From NCBI GenBank assembly GCA_028752905.1, contig JAQNBH010000004.1, positions 35,160,765-35,224,764 on the forward strand: a stretch of 64,000 nt of DNA. The letters run 5' to 3'. Below are positions 32,169 to 44,539 of the stretch, one piece after another (the stretch's first letter is position 1; every line of letters begins with the position of its first letter). The notes under the pieces were generated by a model. The model did not search any database and was not told where the DNA came from. It saw only the letters and a program-made list of their open reading frames with translations. Both the position numbers and the translations under genes were made by a program. The stretch is from Cladorhizidae sp. MBARI D1340-BT2. Its lineage: Eukaryota > Porifera > Demospongiae > Poecilosclerida > Cladorhizidae.

Positions 32169-32639
32169 AGGCCATCTAGTCAACCCATTTCTCCATAAAG
32201 TTGGACATGTCTAGATGCCAGCCACACCTCCAGGAAGTGTGGCACACAACATAAGTAGTGGTGCATGTCTAATGCCCACCACACCTCCAGGAAGTGGGGC
32301 ATGGCTAGGTATCCACCACACCTTTATGAAGTGTTATCTCTAAGCACCATCACACCTTTATGAAGTGTTATATATCTAAGCACCCACCATACCTCCTAGA
32401 GTGGGGCATGTTTAAGCACACACCACACCTCCATGAAGTGACAGTTTCATTCCATATCTGCTTCGCTCGGACATTTCTTGAAGCTCATCTGCATTTTTAT
32501 TAACACGATAGAAATGTTTGTGAATCAGCAGAACATTCAAAATATTCCAGGAGTGTATTGGCAGGAGTGCCCAGGAAGATTCTGCTTCATACAACATTTT
32601 AGATGGAGCTATTTTTACCTCATTAACAAAAGTAATCTA

Positions 32640-32945
32640 CACACCAACTAGCATGGCAGTACAGGTATGACTACACACCAACTAGCATGGCAGTACAGGT
32701 AGGACTACACACCAACTAGTATGGCAGTACAGGTAGGACTACACACCAACTAGTATGGCAGTACAGGCAGGACTACACACCAACTAGCATGACAGTACAG
32801 GTAGGACTACACACCAACTAGCATGGTAGTACAGGTAGGACTACACACCAACTAGCATGGCAGTACAGGTAGGACTACACACCAACTAACTAGCATGGCA
32901 GTACAGGTAGGACTACACACCAACTAGCATGGCAGTACAGGTAAG
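32640..32945. repeat. Minisatellite of about 33 bp, nine units
   Basis: Unit ACTACACACCAACTAGCATG plus GCAGTACAGGTAGG. CAGGTAGG in each unit resembles a splice donor. Confidence 0.93.
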
Positions 32946-33044
32946 CACCCGCTGTTTCCAGAAGTGTAGGATTAGGATGGGGACATATAGTAGTGCGTAC
33001 TTGATGGCCTACACATAATCTACACAGCCATGTTTGCTGAGTAC

Positions 33045-33600
33045 TTGATGACCCACACATACTGCACACAGCCATGGGTGCTGAGTATTTGAAGGCCCAC
33101 ATACTGCACACAGCCATGGGTGCTGAGTATTTGAAGGCCCACATATACTGCACACAGCCATGGGTGCTGAGTACTTGAGGGCCCACACATACTGCACTCA
33201 GCCATGGGTACTGAGTACTTGATGGTCCACACATACAGCACAGAGCCATGGGTGCTGTGGTCCACATATACTGCACACAGCCATGGGTACTGAGTACTTG
33301 ATGGCCCACACATACAGTACACAGCCATGGGTGCTGAGTATTTGATGGTCCACATATACTGCACACAGCCATGGGTGCTGAGTACTTGAGGGCCCACACA
33401 TACAGCACACAGCCATGGGTGCTGAGTACTTGATGGCCCACACATACAGCACACAGCCATGGGTGCTGAGTACTTGATGGTGTACTTGATGGCCCACACA
33501 TACTGCACACAGCCATGGGTGCTGAGTACTTGAGGGCCCACACATACAGCACACAGCCATGGGTGCTGAGTACTTGAGGGCCCACAGATACTGTCTATAG
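33045..33600. repeat. Minisatellite of about 44 bp, about twelve units
   Basis: Unit built on CACACAGCCATGGGTGCTGA, GTACTTGATGG and CCCACACATACAG. As 44 is not a multiple of three, open frames here cycle through all three reading frames; they are not regarded as genes. Confidence 0.93.
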
Positions 33601-34735
33601 CCATGTAGTTGTGGACAGTTTAGTTGTTATGGTCAAAATATAACATGACTAGGCACTAGTTCTATCATTCATTAAGGCTGTTCAAACTGCACAAGTGGAT
33701 GTGCATTAACGTATTGGTCATGTCCGCATTGAAATTGAATTTAAATAATGCGCATTATTCTGGTCCACTTTGATAGGTGGTTTGACTCGAGTGTGGGTTG
33801 AAAAGAATTTCATTCGCTCATGTCTTCCCGATGCTGCAGTTGGATACTGGAGGTAACTGTATACTATCTGTGCCCTGCGGCCAAACTAGCTGCATAGCCA
33901 GACCAACTATATTAGAGAACTGTTGCTATGTTTATATGGCACTTCTGAAGTTCATGCAGTCGCAACCTTCATTGGTTCTGCCTTTCCCTCAGCTCTCTCC
34001 TCTTTCTTCTCTGCAGAAAATGTTTCCTGCACATCTGTAGGTAGCTGATCAGCAAGAAAAGGACTCAGAAACAAACTCCATCTCAACTACAGATACAGCG
34101 TATGATTTTGACTGTCTTTGGTAGACTGATTATTTTAGCTTGTTATGGTACTACTACTGTGGATGTGATGTACGTGCATCGACTTTAAGAGTTTTCCCCG
34201 TAGGACCTAACGTGCATTAATGCTCATTCGTTTAGGTGCAGTGTGGACACGCCTTTACTATTAGCTAGGTCGATGCACTTACCCTTTGTGAACGGATTTT
34301 TCCTGTGCGTGTTTTGAGTGCATTCATTAGCAGCTTTTTCTTCAGCTGCTGTGCTGTCTTTTTCAAGTAGCCTTGAGGTACAAGAATGACTTGTGCAGGC
34401 AACGTAGCCAGTGCTCTCAAGAGCCAGTACTCCAGGCAAGGCCAGGGAAGACCTCGACATGGCGGGAGGTGCCGATGGTCATGCTCTTTTTCAAAACAGT
34501 TTCAAACTTTCTGGACATAATCTTTAGGATTCTAGTAGGTACTAATGATCTTGATAGAAACAAATATCTGGTCATGTATTCCTGTAGCAGTCCTACAAAA
34601 ATTCCAGTCCATATCCATACAACTTCATTGCACACAGAAGTCAGCAAAGAACCTTCTAATCTGCGCTAAAAATAACTGCAGAACACGTGGCAATATTGAC
34701 ATAAATTTTTCATTAGCATGACTTTTGCATGTGCA
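33601..34735. other. No gene recognised
   Basis: Probable intron sequence. Short open frames on both strands have no motif. It contains an inverted motif near 34240-34270 and 33690-33740 (TGTGCATTAA/TAATGC), too weak to call. Confidence 0.35.
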
Positions 34736-35880
34736 CATGCCCAATGACATGCATGCACACATGGTGAGTGCACAATGACATGCATGCACACATGGTGAGT
34801 GCACAATGACTGGCATGCACACATGGTGAGTGCACAATGACTGGCATGCATACATGGTAAGTGCACAATGACTGCATGCACACATGGTGAGTGCACAATG
34901 ACTGGCATGCACACATGGTGAGTGCACAATGACTGGCATGCACACATGGTGAGTGCACAATGACTGGCATGCACGCATGGTGAGTGCACAATGACTGGCA
35001 TGCACACATGGTGAGTGCACAATGACTGGCATGCACACATGGTGAGTGCACAATGACTGGCATGCACATATGGTGAGTGCCCAATGAGTGGCATGCACAC
35101 ATGATGAGTGCACAATGATTGGCATGCACACATGGTGAGTGCACAATGACTGGCATGCACACATGGTGAGTGCACAATGACTGGCATGCATACATGGTAA
35201 GTGCACAATGACTGCATGCACACATGGTGAGTGCACAATGACTGGCATGCACACATGGTGAGTGCCCAATGACTGGCATGCACACATGGTGAGTGCACAA
35301 TGACATGCATGCACACATGGTGAGTGCACAATGACTGGCATGCACACATGGTGAGTACACAATGACTGGCATGCACACATGGTGAGTGCACAATGACTGG
35401 CATGCACACATGGTAAGTGCACAATGACATACATGCACACATGGTGAGTGCACAATGACATGCATGCACACATGGTGAGTGCACAATGACTGGCATGCAC
35501 ACATGGTGAGTGCACAATGACTGGCATGCACACATGGTGAGTGCACAATGACAAGCATGCACACATGGTGAGTGCACAATGACATGCATGCACACATGGT
35601 GAGTGCACAATGACATGCATGCACACATGGTGAGTGCTGGCATGCATACATGGTGAGTGCACAATGACATGCATGCACACATGGTGAGTACACAATGACT
35701 GGCATGCACACATGGTGAGAGTCCAATGACATGCATGCACACATGGTGAGTGCACAATGACATGCATGCACACATGGTGAGTACACAATGACTGGCATGC
35801 ACACATGGTGAGAGTCCAATGACATGCATGCACACATGGTGAGTGCACAATGACTGGCATGCACACATGGTGAGTACATC
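34736..35880. repeat. Minisatellite of about 31 bp, about 36 units
   Basis: Unit GCACACATGGTGAGTGCACA plus ATGACTGGCAT; variants alternate TGACTGGCAT and TGACATGCAT. Almost every unit contains ATGGTGAGT, a consensus splice donor on the plus strand. The three overlapping minus-strand frames of 400-431 codons (Cys/His/Met-rich) are produced by the repeat. Confidence 0.97.
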
Positions 35881-36105
35881 ATAGAGTGTGATCCAGTTCT
35901 GGAGAGGAGAAGAAGTGATTCATTCTCCCCAGCCTTGTGTCTTCTCCCTCCTATGAGTTGCTGGTGTGCAGCTTTGTTGGGGTGGAGATGGAAGCTTATT
36001 GGGGCCAAGCAGCAGCTGCAAATAACTAATTTTGCTGCTACAGATTGTCAATGGAAGTGCTTCAATTGACAAAATTTGTAGTATATAGTTGTCAAGATTA
36101 TACTA

Positions 36106-38034
36106 CAGTAGAGGCCAAAAAAACATGCCGGTTGCGTTTATTTTGAACGTGCGTAGACGCTTACCATTTCCAACCGTTTCTAACAAACGCTAACAAACGC
36201 AAATAAACGGTTAACGTTTACGAGAGTTTTGTGCAGCGACGCTGACTAAAGGTCAGCGCTTCCGCGCAAAGGTCACCAAAGCGCACGAGATTTGTGCCTC
36301 GTGGCAAGTTTATTTTTTTTAACTGCTGACACTCGTCTTTGCTTCGAGATTTTGAAATGATAGATCGTCTTTGTTTTACAGTTCCTGTTATAACGACATA
36401 AGTTGTTCAAAAGATATCCTGAAGCCCACCCACGGTGAAAAACAGTGAGTTGATTATGTATGATTGTGATATAAAGACCTCTTTTCAGCTAGTAGCTGGT
36501 CCTTCACAGGTTAGTTAGTCATGCTTCTGACTATAGCATTAGCAAGCCTTTTTTCCCTTAAGTTGTTCCATAAGAATGGGCTAGCAAAACTTAGCTAGCT
36601 TTTGTGTGCAAGCCTTTAGCTACATACCATGCTCTCAATGTATAAAAGTGTCGATAGTTGAACTTTATCTTGACTAGGGGATAGTTTGTATATCAGCATT
36701 CTCTAACTGCTATTATTGCAGCTTTGAGGTTGTTTATATGTGGGAGAGCAAAAATGTAGATGTCCTGTTATTTGAACATGCTGATTGGCAACAAATAAAA
36801 TGTGGAAGGATTTTGGTGATGGCCCCTAGTTTCCTTCCAAGATCTCCACCAACATTTCCAGCTGTATAACCCACATTACACCAATTTGTTGACATGTTCT
36901 TATTTGGAGATGGGTAAAGTGGTTATGCATCCAAAATGAATAATGTTATTGGACAACATGATTGTGTATTTCTTTCTTATCTTTGGCATATGTATAATAG
37001 AATGTTCTTCGTTGGAGAAGAACCAGAGGGAGCTCACCCACCGTGTGCCACTTCTGGAGAACAGGTTGGCTCCGGTAACTCCCTAGTGCCTCAGCCTTCT
37101 CCAGTTTGTCTTCAAGGTTCAATGAAGTTGACACATTCCACCTGCCTTGCCAGGCCCCCTCCTTTCAGACCGTTGATTTGAAGGTGGTCCCTCAAAAGTG
37201 GGACATTACCTTTTTTTAAATAATTTTAATTTATTTTTTAATATAGATTGTTATTAGTGTTAGTTACTACATAGACCAACACTGTGTTGTAACATGTGAT
37301 GGCCTTAACAGGCTTAGCAATATCAAGATTAAATTATTTTGTACAACAAAGAACACAACAATTGAATTGAAACAACATTTTATAATCACAGTTATCAGGT
37401 AGAAAACCAAATAGAGCAGCAATTAGAAATAAATATATATATATAATAACATTTAAAAAAACATTAAAAAAGAAGCTTCTGATACTCATCTGGCTAGGAT
37501 TAGTTCCAAAACCTTCATTCTTCCCACCTGAAGTAGTGCAAGTCCCCTGAGCATCGGTGGTCTCAGCGAGAGCACAGCAGTTGCAGTCAACATCTATCTT
37601 CTACCTGAAGCACTTTCGTTCTAATCTGCATTTGTGGAAACCTACTCTTGACCGTCAAAAGGTGCTTCAGATAGGAGACTGTTTTCGACTGCACTGCTTC
37701 TTGATAGGTGACGCTCGACTGAAGTACGAAACAGGAGGCTTAGGCTAGACTGTAATACTTCAGGTGGGAAGAGTGAAGGCTCTGGAATGAAGAAACTTGA
37801 GAGCGCTCGCTCGCAACTGAGGCTTATAGCGGACCGAGTCAATTGCGAAGTGCTTGTGCTTCAGCACCGCTACACGGACGGTTTATCCCATTTCCTACCG
37901 TTAGTTTCCGTTGGGACTGCTAGCGTTTACGGTGTGCGTTTATTTGCGTTTACGGTGTGCGTTTATTTGTGTTTACGGTAGGCGTTTTTTGACGTTGAAC
38001 GCAACGCAACCGGCATTTTTGGGGGCGTGTACTG
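36106..38034. mobile_element. Third CAGTA-terminus, CGTT-rich non-autonomous element
   Basis: The left end begins CAGTAGAGGCCAAAAAAACA after TA (36104-36105). The right end is the complement of CAGTACACGCCCCCAAAAAT, followed by TA (38035-38036). Inner terminal sequences GCCGGTTGCGTT are shared by both ends. Subterminal blocks are CGTTT-rich (36135-36215 and 37895-38000, with GTGCGTTTATTTGCGTTTAC repeated). It belongs to the same family as 5433-13395 and 6330-8386 but has no transposase sequence. The interior holds a long imperfect hairpin at 37497-37790. Confidence 0.75.
37497..37790. repeat. Long imperfect inverted repeat inside the element
   Basis: The left arm has CCTTCATTCTTCCCACCTGAAGTA and CTACCTGAAGCAC; the right arm has their complements TACTTCAGGTGGGAAGAGTGAAGG and GTGCTTCAGATAGG, in mirrored order. 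The arms are about 115 bp with a short centre near 37640. If transcribed it would form a long double-stranded RNA hairpin. Confidence 0.7.
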
Positions 38035-38036
38035 TA

Positions 38037-39944
38037 AGTAGACACTTAGTGTGTTATGATTTGCGATGGGTCCTTTAATTTCAGCTAAGGTAAGCCACCA
38101 AGCCTGGCCCGAGCTAGACCTTCGAACTTGTCATCTACAAGCTTAGTACAACTACAAGCTAAAAGCCTCTGCCCCCCGAGTGAAGTTTCACACATACTTA
38201 TTATTAACATGTCCAGCACATACTTAAGTCTGTACTGTTAGAGTCTCCAACCACAAGAGGCCTAACAGATACCAACCTTGGTAATTCAATGCCACCAGAG
38301 TCTCTACCTAACTTCTTCTAGCTAAACCCCAAGCTTGACAAAAGAGTTTTAGATCTTAAGTAGCTTATATTAAAACAACAGTCGAGTAGCAGAATATGAA
38401 GATAGGATGCAGAAGGGTCCTTGCAGCCAGGCGTCACAGCTTATGGTGTTGATAACAGGGTGAGAGTAGTAGAATTACTGTATATCCCTACAGGATTTAT
38501 CTAAGAGTATGAGATGATATCATGATTGTCCTGTGCTGATAGTGTGAGGTCATGAGTTCTGATTGTCCTAAGTGTTGATAGTCTGAGGTCATGAGTTCTA
38601 GCTCTATTTATCAATTCTATCTAGCTCTATTTATAAATTCTATTTATAGTTTGATCTTTGCAGGGCTTCTCTGCAGCCAGTAAGGGCTGAGGCCTGACAT
38701 CTGTCCCCTCAGTGAAGTTTCACACCATACCTTATTAACTTTTTGAGCTGACTCTGCAACTCCCAGGAACGTTCCAACCAATGCACATTCACAATTAGGT
38801 AGTTTTTTTAATTGGTATTTTTTACTTTTTGGGGGCGGAGTCAACCACAAAAAGAAAATCTAAATAATGCACATTCACAATTAGGTAGTTTTTTAATTGG
38901 TTTATTACTTTTTTGGAGCGGAGTCAACTTTGGAGCGGAGTCAACCACAAAAATATATCTCGTGAAATATTTAAGAGAGTGAATAATTAGAACATCGGAG
39001 TAATTAACTTCGGAGTAATTAGATAAAATATGGCCATAGCATACGCATACGTCCGTGTATCCCGTATTACAGGTAGCTAACCACTGTCTGCTCTAGCTTG
39101 CCATCACTGTCACAGCCATAGTTTGCTATGGCTCTTAACTAGTATTTAACCCTAAAAATGGACTGCCTAATCCCAAAGGCCCCACTATCAACATCGATGC
39201 CCTTACATGCTAGAGCAGTTGATCAAGAGGTTGAAGAAGAACTGGAAGAATAACGTAGTCTTTCTTGACTGCTACTGCATACCTGTCATTGACATTATTT
39301 GCTTACATGCTAGCTGCTCTCCAATGGCTGCCACCAAATGTGATAGTGGCCATGACAACAATGAATACAGAAGATTCTTGGGAACACGTCTACCTCTTGG
39401 CTTCTCGTTAGGTGGTCGATATTCTTTGATAAGAAGAAATGAGCATGTTATAATTTCCGTGCATTTTTTTCTGTGGGTAACCAGGACAACGAAATTTTGT
39501 CAAAATAAAATTTATTGTAACGAAATATTTACGAGTAGATTTTCCCAAAGTACTGTCAATCTGATTGGTTGGTTGTAACATATGGTAGAAGAATGACACA
39601 GCGTGCATGACCTCTGTGAACTTCTTTTAAACATCGTTAAAAAAGAAATTAAATTTCCTTCATAAAGAAGTTGTAGGTCCGGACTTCTTCACCATGTCCA
39701 TGCCAAGAACTGGTCCAGTCTTCAGTCAAGCCATCTCTGAGCTACATGGAGGGGTCTATTGGATTGTTTAGCTGTCAACATGTCCACACTGCTCCATTTG
39801 AGCCTCAGCTGCTGTGAGGTCCAGGCTACTCCATCTGAGGGGCAGTATTGTCTCACAAAGAAAAAGGGGGAAAAACTAACAAATTATCATCCTCGTTTTT
39901 GGAGGGGGTGCAATGGAGGAGTTAAGCTAGTGGTTCTAGATAAG
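38037..39944. other. No gene recognised; local duplication at 38785-38955
   Basis: A segment with AATGCACATTCACAATTAGG and GCGGAGTCAACCACAAAAA occurs twice at 38780-38955. A small duplication with TGATAGT(G/C)TGAGGTCATGAG lies at 38535-38600. Otherwise there is no convincing exon; an unseen exon of the NLR-like gene may lie here. Confidence 0.4.
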
Positions 39945-40365
39945 GGAGCAACATTCAGTTTAATTTACCTCTACTGTCAGTCGGACTTGACTAGAGCTGG
40001 AGTACATTTGCATTGCATTGTGTGGCTCTAGATAGGGAAAGGTCAAGTTTAATTTGACCTCTACTGTCTGACTAGAGCTTGAGTGCATTTGCAGTGCATT
40101 GTGTGGCACTAGATAAGGGAAAGGTCAAGTATAATTTGACCTCTACTGTCAGTGGGACTTGACTAGAGCAGGAATGCATTTGCATTGCATTGTGTGGCAC
40201 TAGATAAGGGAAAGGTCAAGTTTAATTTGACCTCTACTGTCAGTGGGACTTGACTAGAGCTGGAGTGCATTTGCATTGCATTGTGTGGTACTAGATAAGG
40301 GAAAGGTCAAGTTTAATTTGCCTCTACTGTCAGTGGGACTTGACTAGAGCTAGAGTGCATTTCTA
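39945..40365. repeat. Tandem repeat of about 90 bp, about five units
   Basis: Unit elements GGGAAAGGTCAAGTTTAATT, GACCTCTACTGTCAGTGG and CTTGACTAGAGCTGGAGTGC, lying about 450 bp upstream of the NACHT exon. Confidence 0.9.
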
Positions 40366-40811
40366 CAACGGAATGTCTGGGATGTATCCTAGTCTGGTGG
40401 GGTTTGTCTTTATATGCCTGGCTGCTACATAGTTGACAATCGTCCCAAGTCTTCTAGGATTGACAATTCAGCATGTTGACCTACAATCCCGGCATACCAC
40501 CTTTTGCTTGCTACTGACTACAACTTTTGGACTTTAGAGTGAATTGTCTTCACATGCATGTTATCAGCAGTGAGAATTGTCTTCTCATGCATTTTATTAG
40601 CAGTTAGACCTGACTAGAGAGTGCTTTGCATTGTGTGGTCATGTGGACCAGCTGTAGTCAGTGTGCTGTAGCTGAACTTTGTACTCAAATTTATACTAGA
40701 CAACCAGACCATAACTTTCATAATATTTGTATTTGACTTGATGGCATCACTTCAACACTGTATTTATGAATATCTGATCATTTGTACATGTCAAATATTT
40801 ATTCCCCTCAG
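40366..40811. other. Upstream flank or intron before the NACHT exon
   Basis: No coding signal. It ends in a pyrimidine-rich stretch and the acceptor TTTATTCCCCTCAG at 40798-40811. Confidence 0.5.
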
Positions 40812-43222
40812 CCTTCATCGCTACGTCAGCGTCCTCCTCAAACTCTTCCGCCATATCTCGCTACGCTGAAGATCTCAAGAGCATTTATGCAAGCAATCTG
40901 ATCAGGAATGATAAAAAGTGGCCTCCGACCCCTAGCAAGAAGTTCATAAGCCTCACCCTTACACACCATCATCACAGGCATGAAGAGTCTGTAGATAAGA
41001 TAATGAAAGGGGATGTTGAAACACTTTTGCAATGTCGGGAAGAAGTAACCATGGAAAATGTTTTCGAGCTGATAGATGGAAATTTTGGACTAGTCTTGGT
41101 GGAAGGAGCTCCTGGGATAGGGAAGAGCACGCTATCCTGGGAGCTCTGTCGGAATTGGGGGACATATGACACCATGAGCAAATTCACCTTAGTTGTGATG
41201 TTAAGATTGATGGAAGAAGAAGTCCAGAACATTGAGAATGAAGCTGGCCTTTTTAGTGGTAAAGAGGATGTAGCAAAGGAGATTGGAAAGGTCCAAGGAA
41301 AGGGAGTGTTGTTCATCCTCGATGGATATGACAAGTTGCCTGTAAGGCTTCAACATAAAGGTTTTCTTTTCGACAAGCTCATTTCTGGTGTAGCTTTTCC
41401 TCAGAGCACAGTTCTTGTTACCAGCAGACATTCTGCCACTGCTACACTCCTTAGAAGCTGTTGTCCTTTATTAAAGAGTCATATTGAAGTTCTTGGTTTC
41501 ACACAAGAGCGAGTGGAAGAATACGCAGAGAGTGTGTTTCAAGATTCTAAAATGTTGAGCGAGTTTCGTGCCTATATCTCAGCCTCTAAAAACCCAGCCA
41601 TCAACAGCCTGATGTATGTTCCTTTGTATTCTGTCATTGTGGTAGACCTGTTCAAAGATCGACCAGCAGGTTCTGGACTCATGCCAAGTACCATGACTGA
41701 GCTCTATATAGAGCTGTGCCTTACTATCTTAAAAAGATACCTTGACCTCCAGGGTCAAGAGGTTATATTGAATGATTTCAAAAGTCTTACTGAAGATCGA
41801 TATCAAGAGTTTCTTGCTTTATGTAAAATAGCTTACGACGGCATTGCTGATCAGAAAGTGATTTTCCATAAGTTGGATCAAAGTCTAGAGCATTTTGGTT
41901 TTCTTGACAGAGTAGCTTCACTGCGTGGGGGTGGTGCAATATCTTACAACTTCCTTCACCTAACAGTCCAAGAATTCCTTGCTGCCTACCACATCTCTCA
42001 GCTCACTAATGATGAAGATAAACAGAACATTGCAGAGCAGCAGAAACATGGCAGCCACTGGAACATAGTGCAGAGGTTTGTCGCTGGTCTGACCAAATCT
42101 GTGCCAGAATTTGATCCACTACATTTAACTCCAGAGTTAATTCAGTGTCTTTATGAAGCTCAATGTACTGCTGACTATGCACGACTGTTTGGGGGAGAAT
42201 GCAGGGTGGTGGGATGTATCAATGAACCTTTGCTTGCATATGCACTTGGTTACTGCATTTCTAATTCTGAAGCATCATGGGAGAAAATTACCACATTAGG
42301 TGCTAGAGCACTAGATAGTTTTGTCTCTGGGTTTAATTCAAGGAAATCACCACATGGTGGTCACATAAGAAAGATGATCATCCAATTGGATGAGGATGAG
42401 CAATTAGCTGCTAACCATTTCATGAGTGCACCATTATCTGGTGTGCCTTGCCTGATTTGTACTCCGGTGCCTTGGGTTGTTGACAAGCTATCTGATGCTA
42501 TTTCTGTCATGCATGGGCTGGAAAAACTAGACTTAGTATTAGACTCAGAAAGTGACAACCGTAGTGTTATTCATTTGGTTGACAAGCTTAAGTCCAGCAA
42601 TGTAAAAGCATTATCACTACCTAATCTAAGAACTAAAGAGTCCCTCCAGGAATACTGCTCTGCCCTTCACCAACTGATAGATCCATCATCCTCTGGGAAG
42701 CTTGTGGAATTGGAATTGCAAATGAATTGTGACTTAGACGCATGTATTAAAGTGTTGAGTATTATATTTGCTCCCTCAACATTACAAACTACTTTCTTTT
42801 ATCGTGGACATGATCCCACCATCCTTGAGCTGCCTGCCACTTGTACCAATACTAATGTAACTAAACTGACATGTGTTGTGCCGTGGGCTTGTCTTACACC
42901 AGCACATGTACTAGGCCTAATGGAGAGAAATACAGCACTACAAGAATTAATAATATATCATCATGAATACTCTAAGCCATCATTCCTCCATTTCTGTTAT
43001 GGTATCATGAAAGGGATTCCTGACAGCACTTCACTGGAGAGAGTGATAATACATGAGATGTCAAGCGACCAAACTCTCATGAGGAGCTGCAGAGAAGAAG
43101 TTCATGAGCTTCGCAAGCGTGCTAACACACAATCTGCTGACACTTTTATTAATCTAGTGACTGAAAGAGGTCTAATAGAAATGTTGGCTGATCCTGGTCA
43201 CATTCGTGAAGATTATGACTAG
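40812..43222 (+). CDS. NACHT-domain NLR-like protein, main exon
   Basis: The acceptor at 40810-40811 opens in phase 1, and the frame continues unbroken to the TAG after HIREDYD. Before the first Met (41003) there are 63 in-frame residues including KKWPPTPSKKFISL, a pre-NACHT linker typical of sponge NLRs, so the true exon starts upstream of that Met. Counting from 41003: Walker A GAPGIGKS at 35-42, Walker B region VLFILDGYDKLP at about 102-113, a sensor-like VLVTSRHSA further on, and the winged-helix block FLHLTVQEFLAAYHIS near 315-330. The remaining roughly 400 residues hold leucine-rich stretches (LEKLDLVLDSES, ALQELIIYHH) that look like degenerate LRRs. Such proteins are cytoplasmic nucleotide-binding immune sensors. 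The second Walker B acidic position is unusual (DKLP where DELP is common). Upstream exons probably include the CARD-like one. Confidence 0.85.
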
Positions 43223-44535
43223 AAGAGGAGGTTAGAGGCAGGGAGGGGCAGAAATGGCTAAAAGCAGGTGCTTCCTGCGACTCTGAGATTCTTATTTTAC
43301 ATCTTGTTAGTGAAAAGTTTGTAATTAATTAACTAAAAGTTATACTAATTGGGGCTGAAGAAATGGCACCACATGGAAGCATAAGTGGATATTTCATGGG
43401 AGGACAGGAAGACTGGGTTTCCCACACTGAACGGCCTCTGCAAAATTTGCTGCAAATGCCATCAAGTCTGAGAACAAACAGAGCAATCCTCCTGAGCGCA
43501 TGTGACCCTCCCACTTACCCACACACCAAGAGCCTCCGCACTCCACAGAAATCGTCTAAGGAGTTTTATTGAGATATCTGAATTTATGGTAAACCTCACT
43601 CGGCCACGCCATCTCTCAGTGTCCAGTGATTCCATTGCCCCACATGCATTGAGAAGCAAGGAGAAGCTGTGGCAAGTTTGTGGGCAGCTTTGAAGGAGCA
43701 GTCTTCAGCATGGGTTGTCTCAAAGTTCCTGAACTTTGTGAAGTTGTTGCCTGATGTCAGGGCTTATACTGCTAGCACAGTGTGGAATGCCATCGGTCTG
43801 TTCTGGTCATCAGTCTTGCGGAAGCATGCTCCTCACTGACTGTAAGGGGGAAGTTGATGGTATCAGATTATCCCCAATCGGACGGGACAGTGCACGCCAT
43901 TTGATGTACTCTAACTTGAGGTGAGCGGCAGTGGTGTTGACTACTGGAGGTCTGGGGAATGTTCACCAACTTTTTTAATCTTAAAGGTAATACATGCCAA
44001 GACTAGTTTGGTTCCAGGAGAACATACATAGATGACTCTGTGTATCTGCGCAGGACATCAACGCAAGTGTTTGCCCAGTTTTGCCACTCCTCAGATCCCC
44101 TCCCCCATAACAGGATGGAGTCAGGAGCCAGCAGCTGGATTTGGCCATGCTATATCGATCGTTGCCCCCACCACGGGTGAGGGTGCATGCTAAGATGTGA
44201 AGTGTGTAATTTATTAGCCTTCCCTCACATTGCTGTCTGTTTTCTGTGGGGCTATCGTTGTCCCTGAACCCTCTAGAGCCATCAGCACCAGCCATGGCCA
44301 CAATAATAGCAACCCCCTACGTGACGAGCAGCTAAGGTGTGTAATAGGAAGTTCCCCCACCGATGATGGCCTCAATGGCACGTAAAACAGAAAATTGTCG
44401 TAAAAATGAAATAAATGCCTCAAAGAATGCAGTTCACCTAAGACCAGATATCATGCCATGCTGGACTTTTACTCGTGTGAGGGCTCCGTCCCGGCATTTC
44501 AGTGTCCAAGATGCTGCCCTCCACTTGGTCGACGA
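43223..44535. other. 3' flank of the NACHT gene; no gene recognised
   Basis: No AATAAA lies close to the stop codon; the nearest I see, AAATAAATG, is at about 44409. Short frames such as 43981-44301 on the minus strand show no motif I can name. Confidence 0.35.
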
Positions 44536-44539
44536 CACT

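Larger units (their letters stand above)
30140..32615. repeat. Segmental duplication, copy B (exon plus minisatellite intron)
   Basis: Counterpart of 28270-29645. The minisatellite has grown to about 84 units. A short extra duplicate of the CTCCATCTCCCCCAA block is present at 30140-30235. Confidence 0.85.

Noticed and set aside
32890..33604. Minus-strand frames of 120-231 codons with STHGCVLYVW repeats
   Set aside because: A 44-bp minisatellite cycling through three frames; no independent evidence for coding.
34625..36008. Three overlapping minus-strand open frames of 400-431 codons, rich in Cys, His and Met
   Set aside because: They follow the 31-bp minisatellite and read the same sequence in rotating frames; no domain, no splice or start context.
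39207..39578. A 123-codon plus-strand frame starting MLEQLIKRLKKNWKNN
   Set aside because: No recognisable domain, no clear splice borders and AT-driven composition; could be an exon but cannot be supported.
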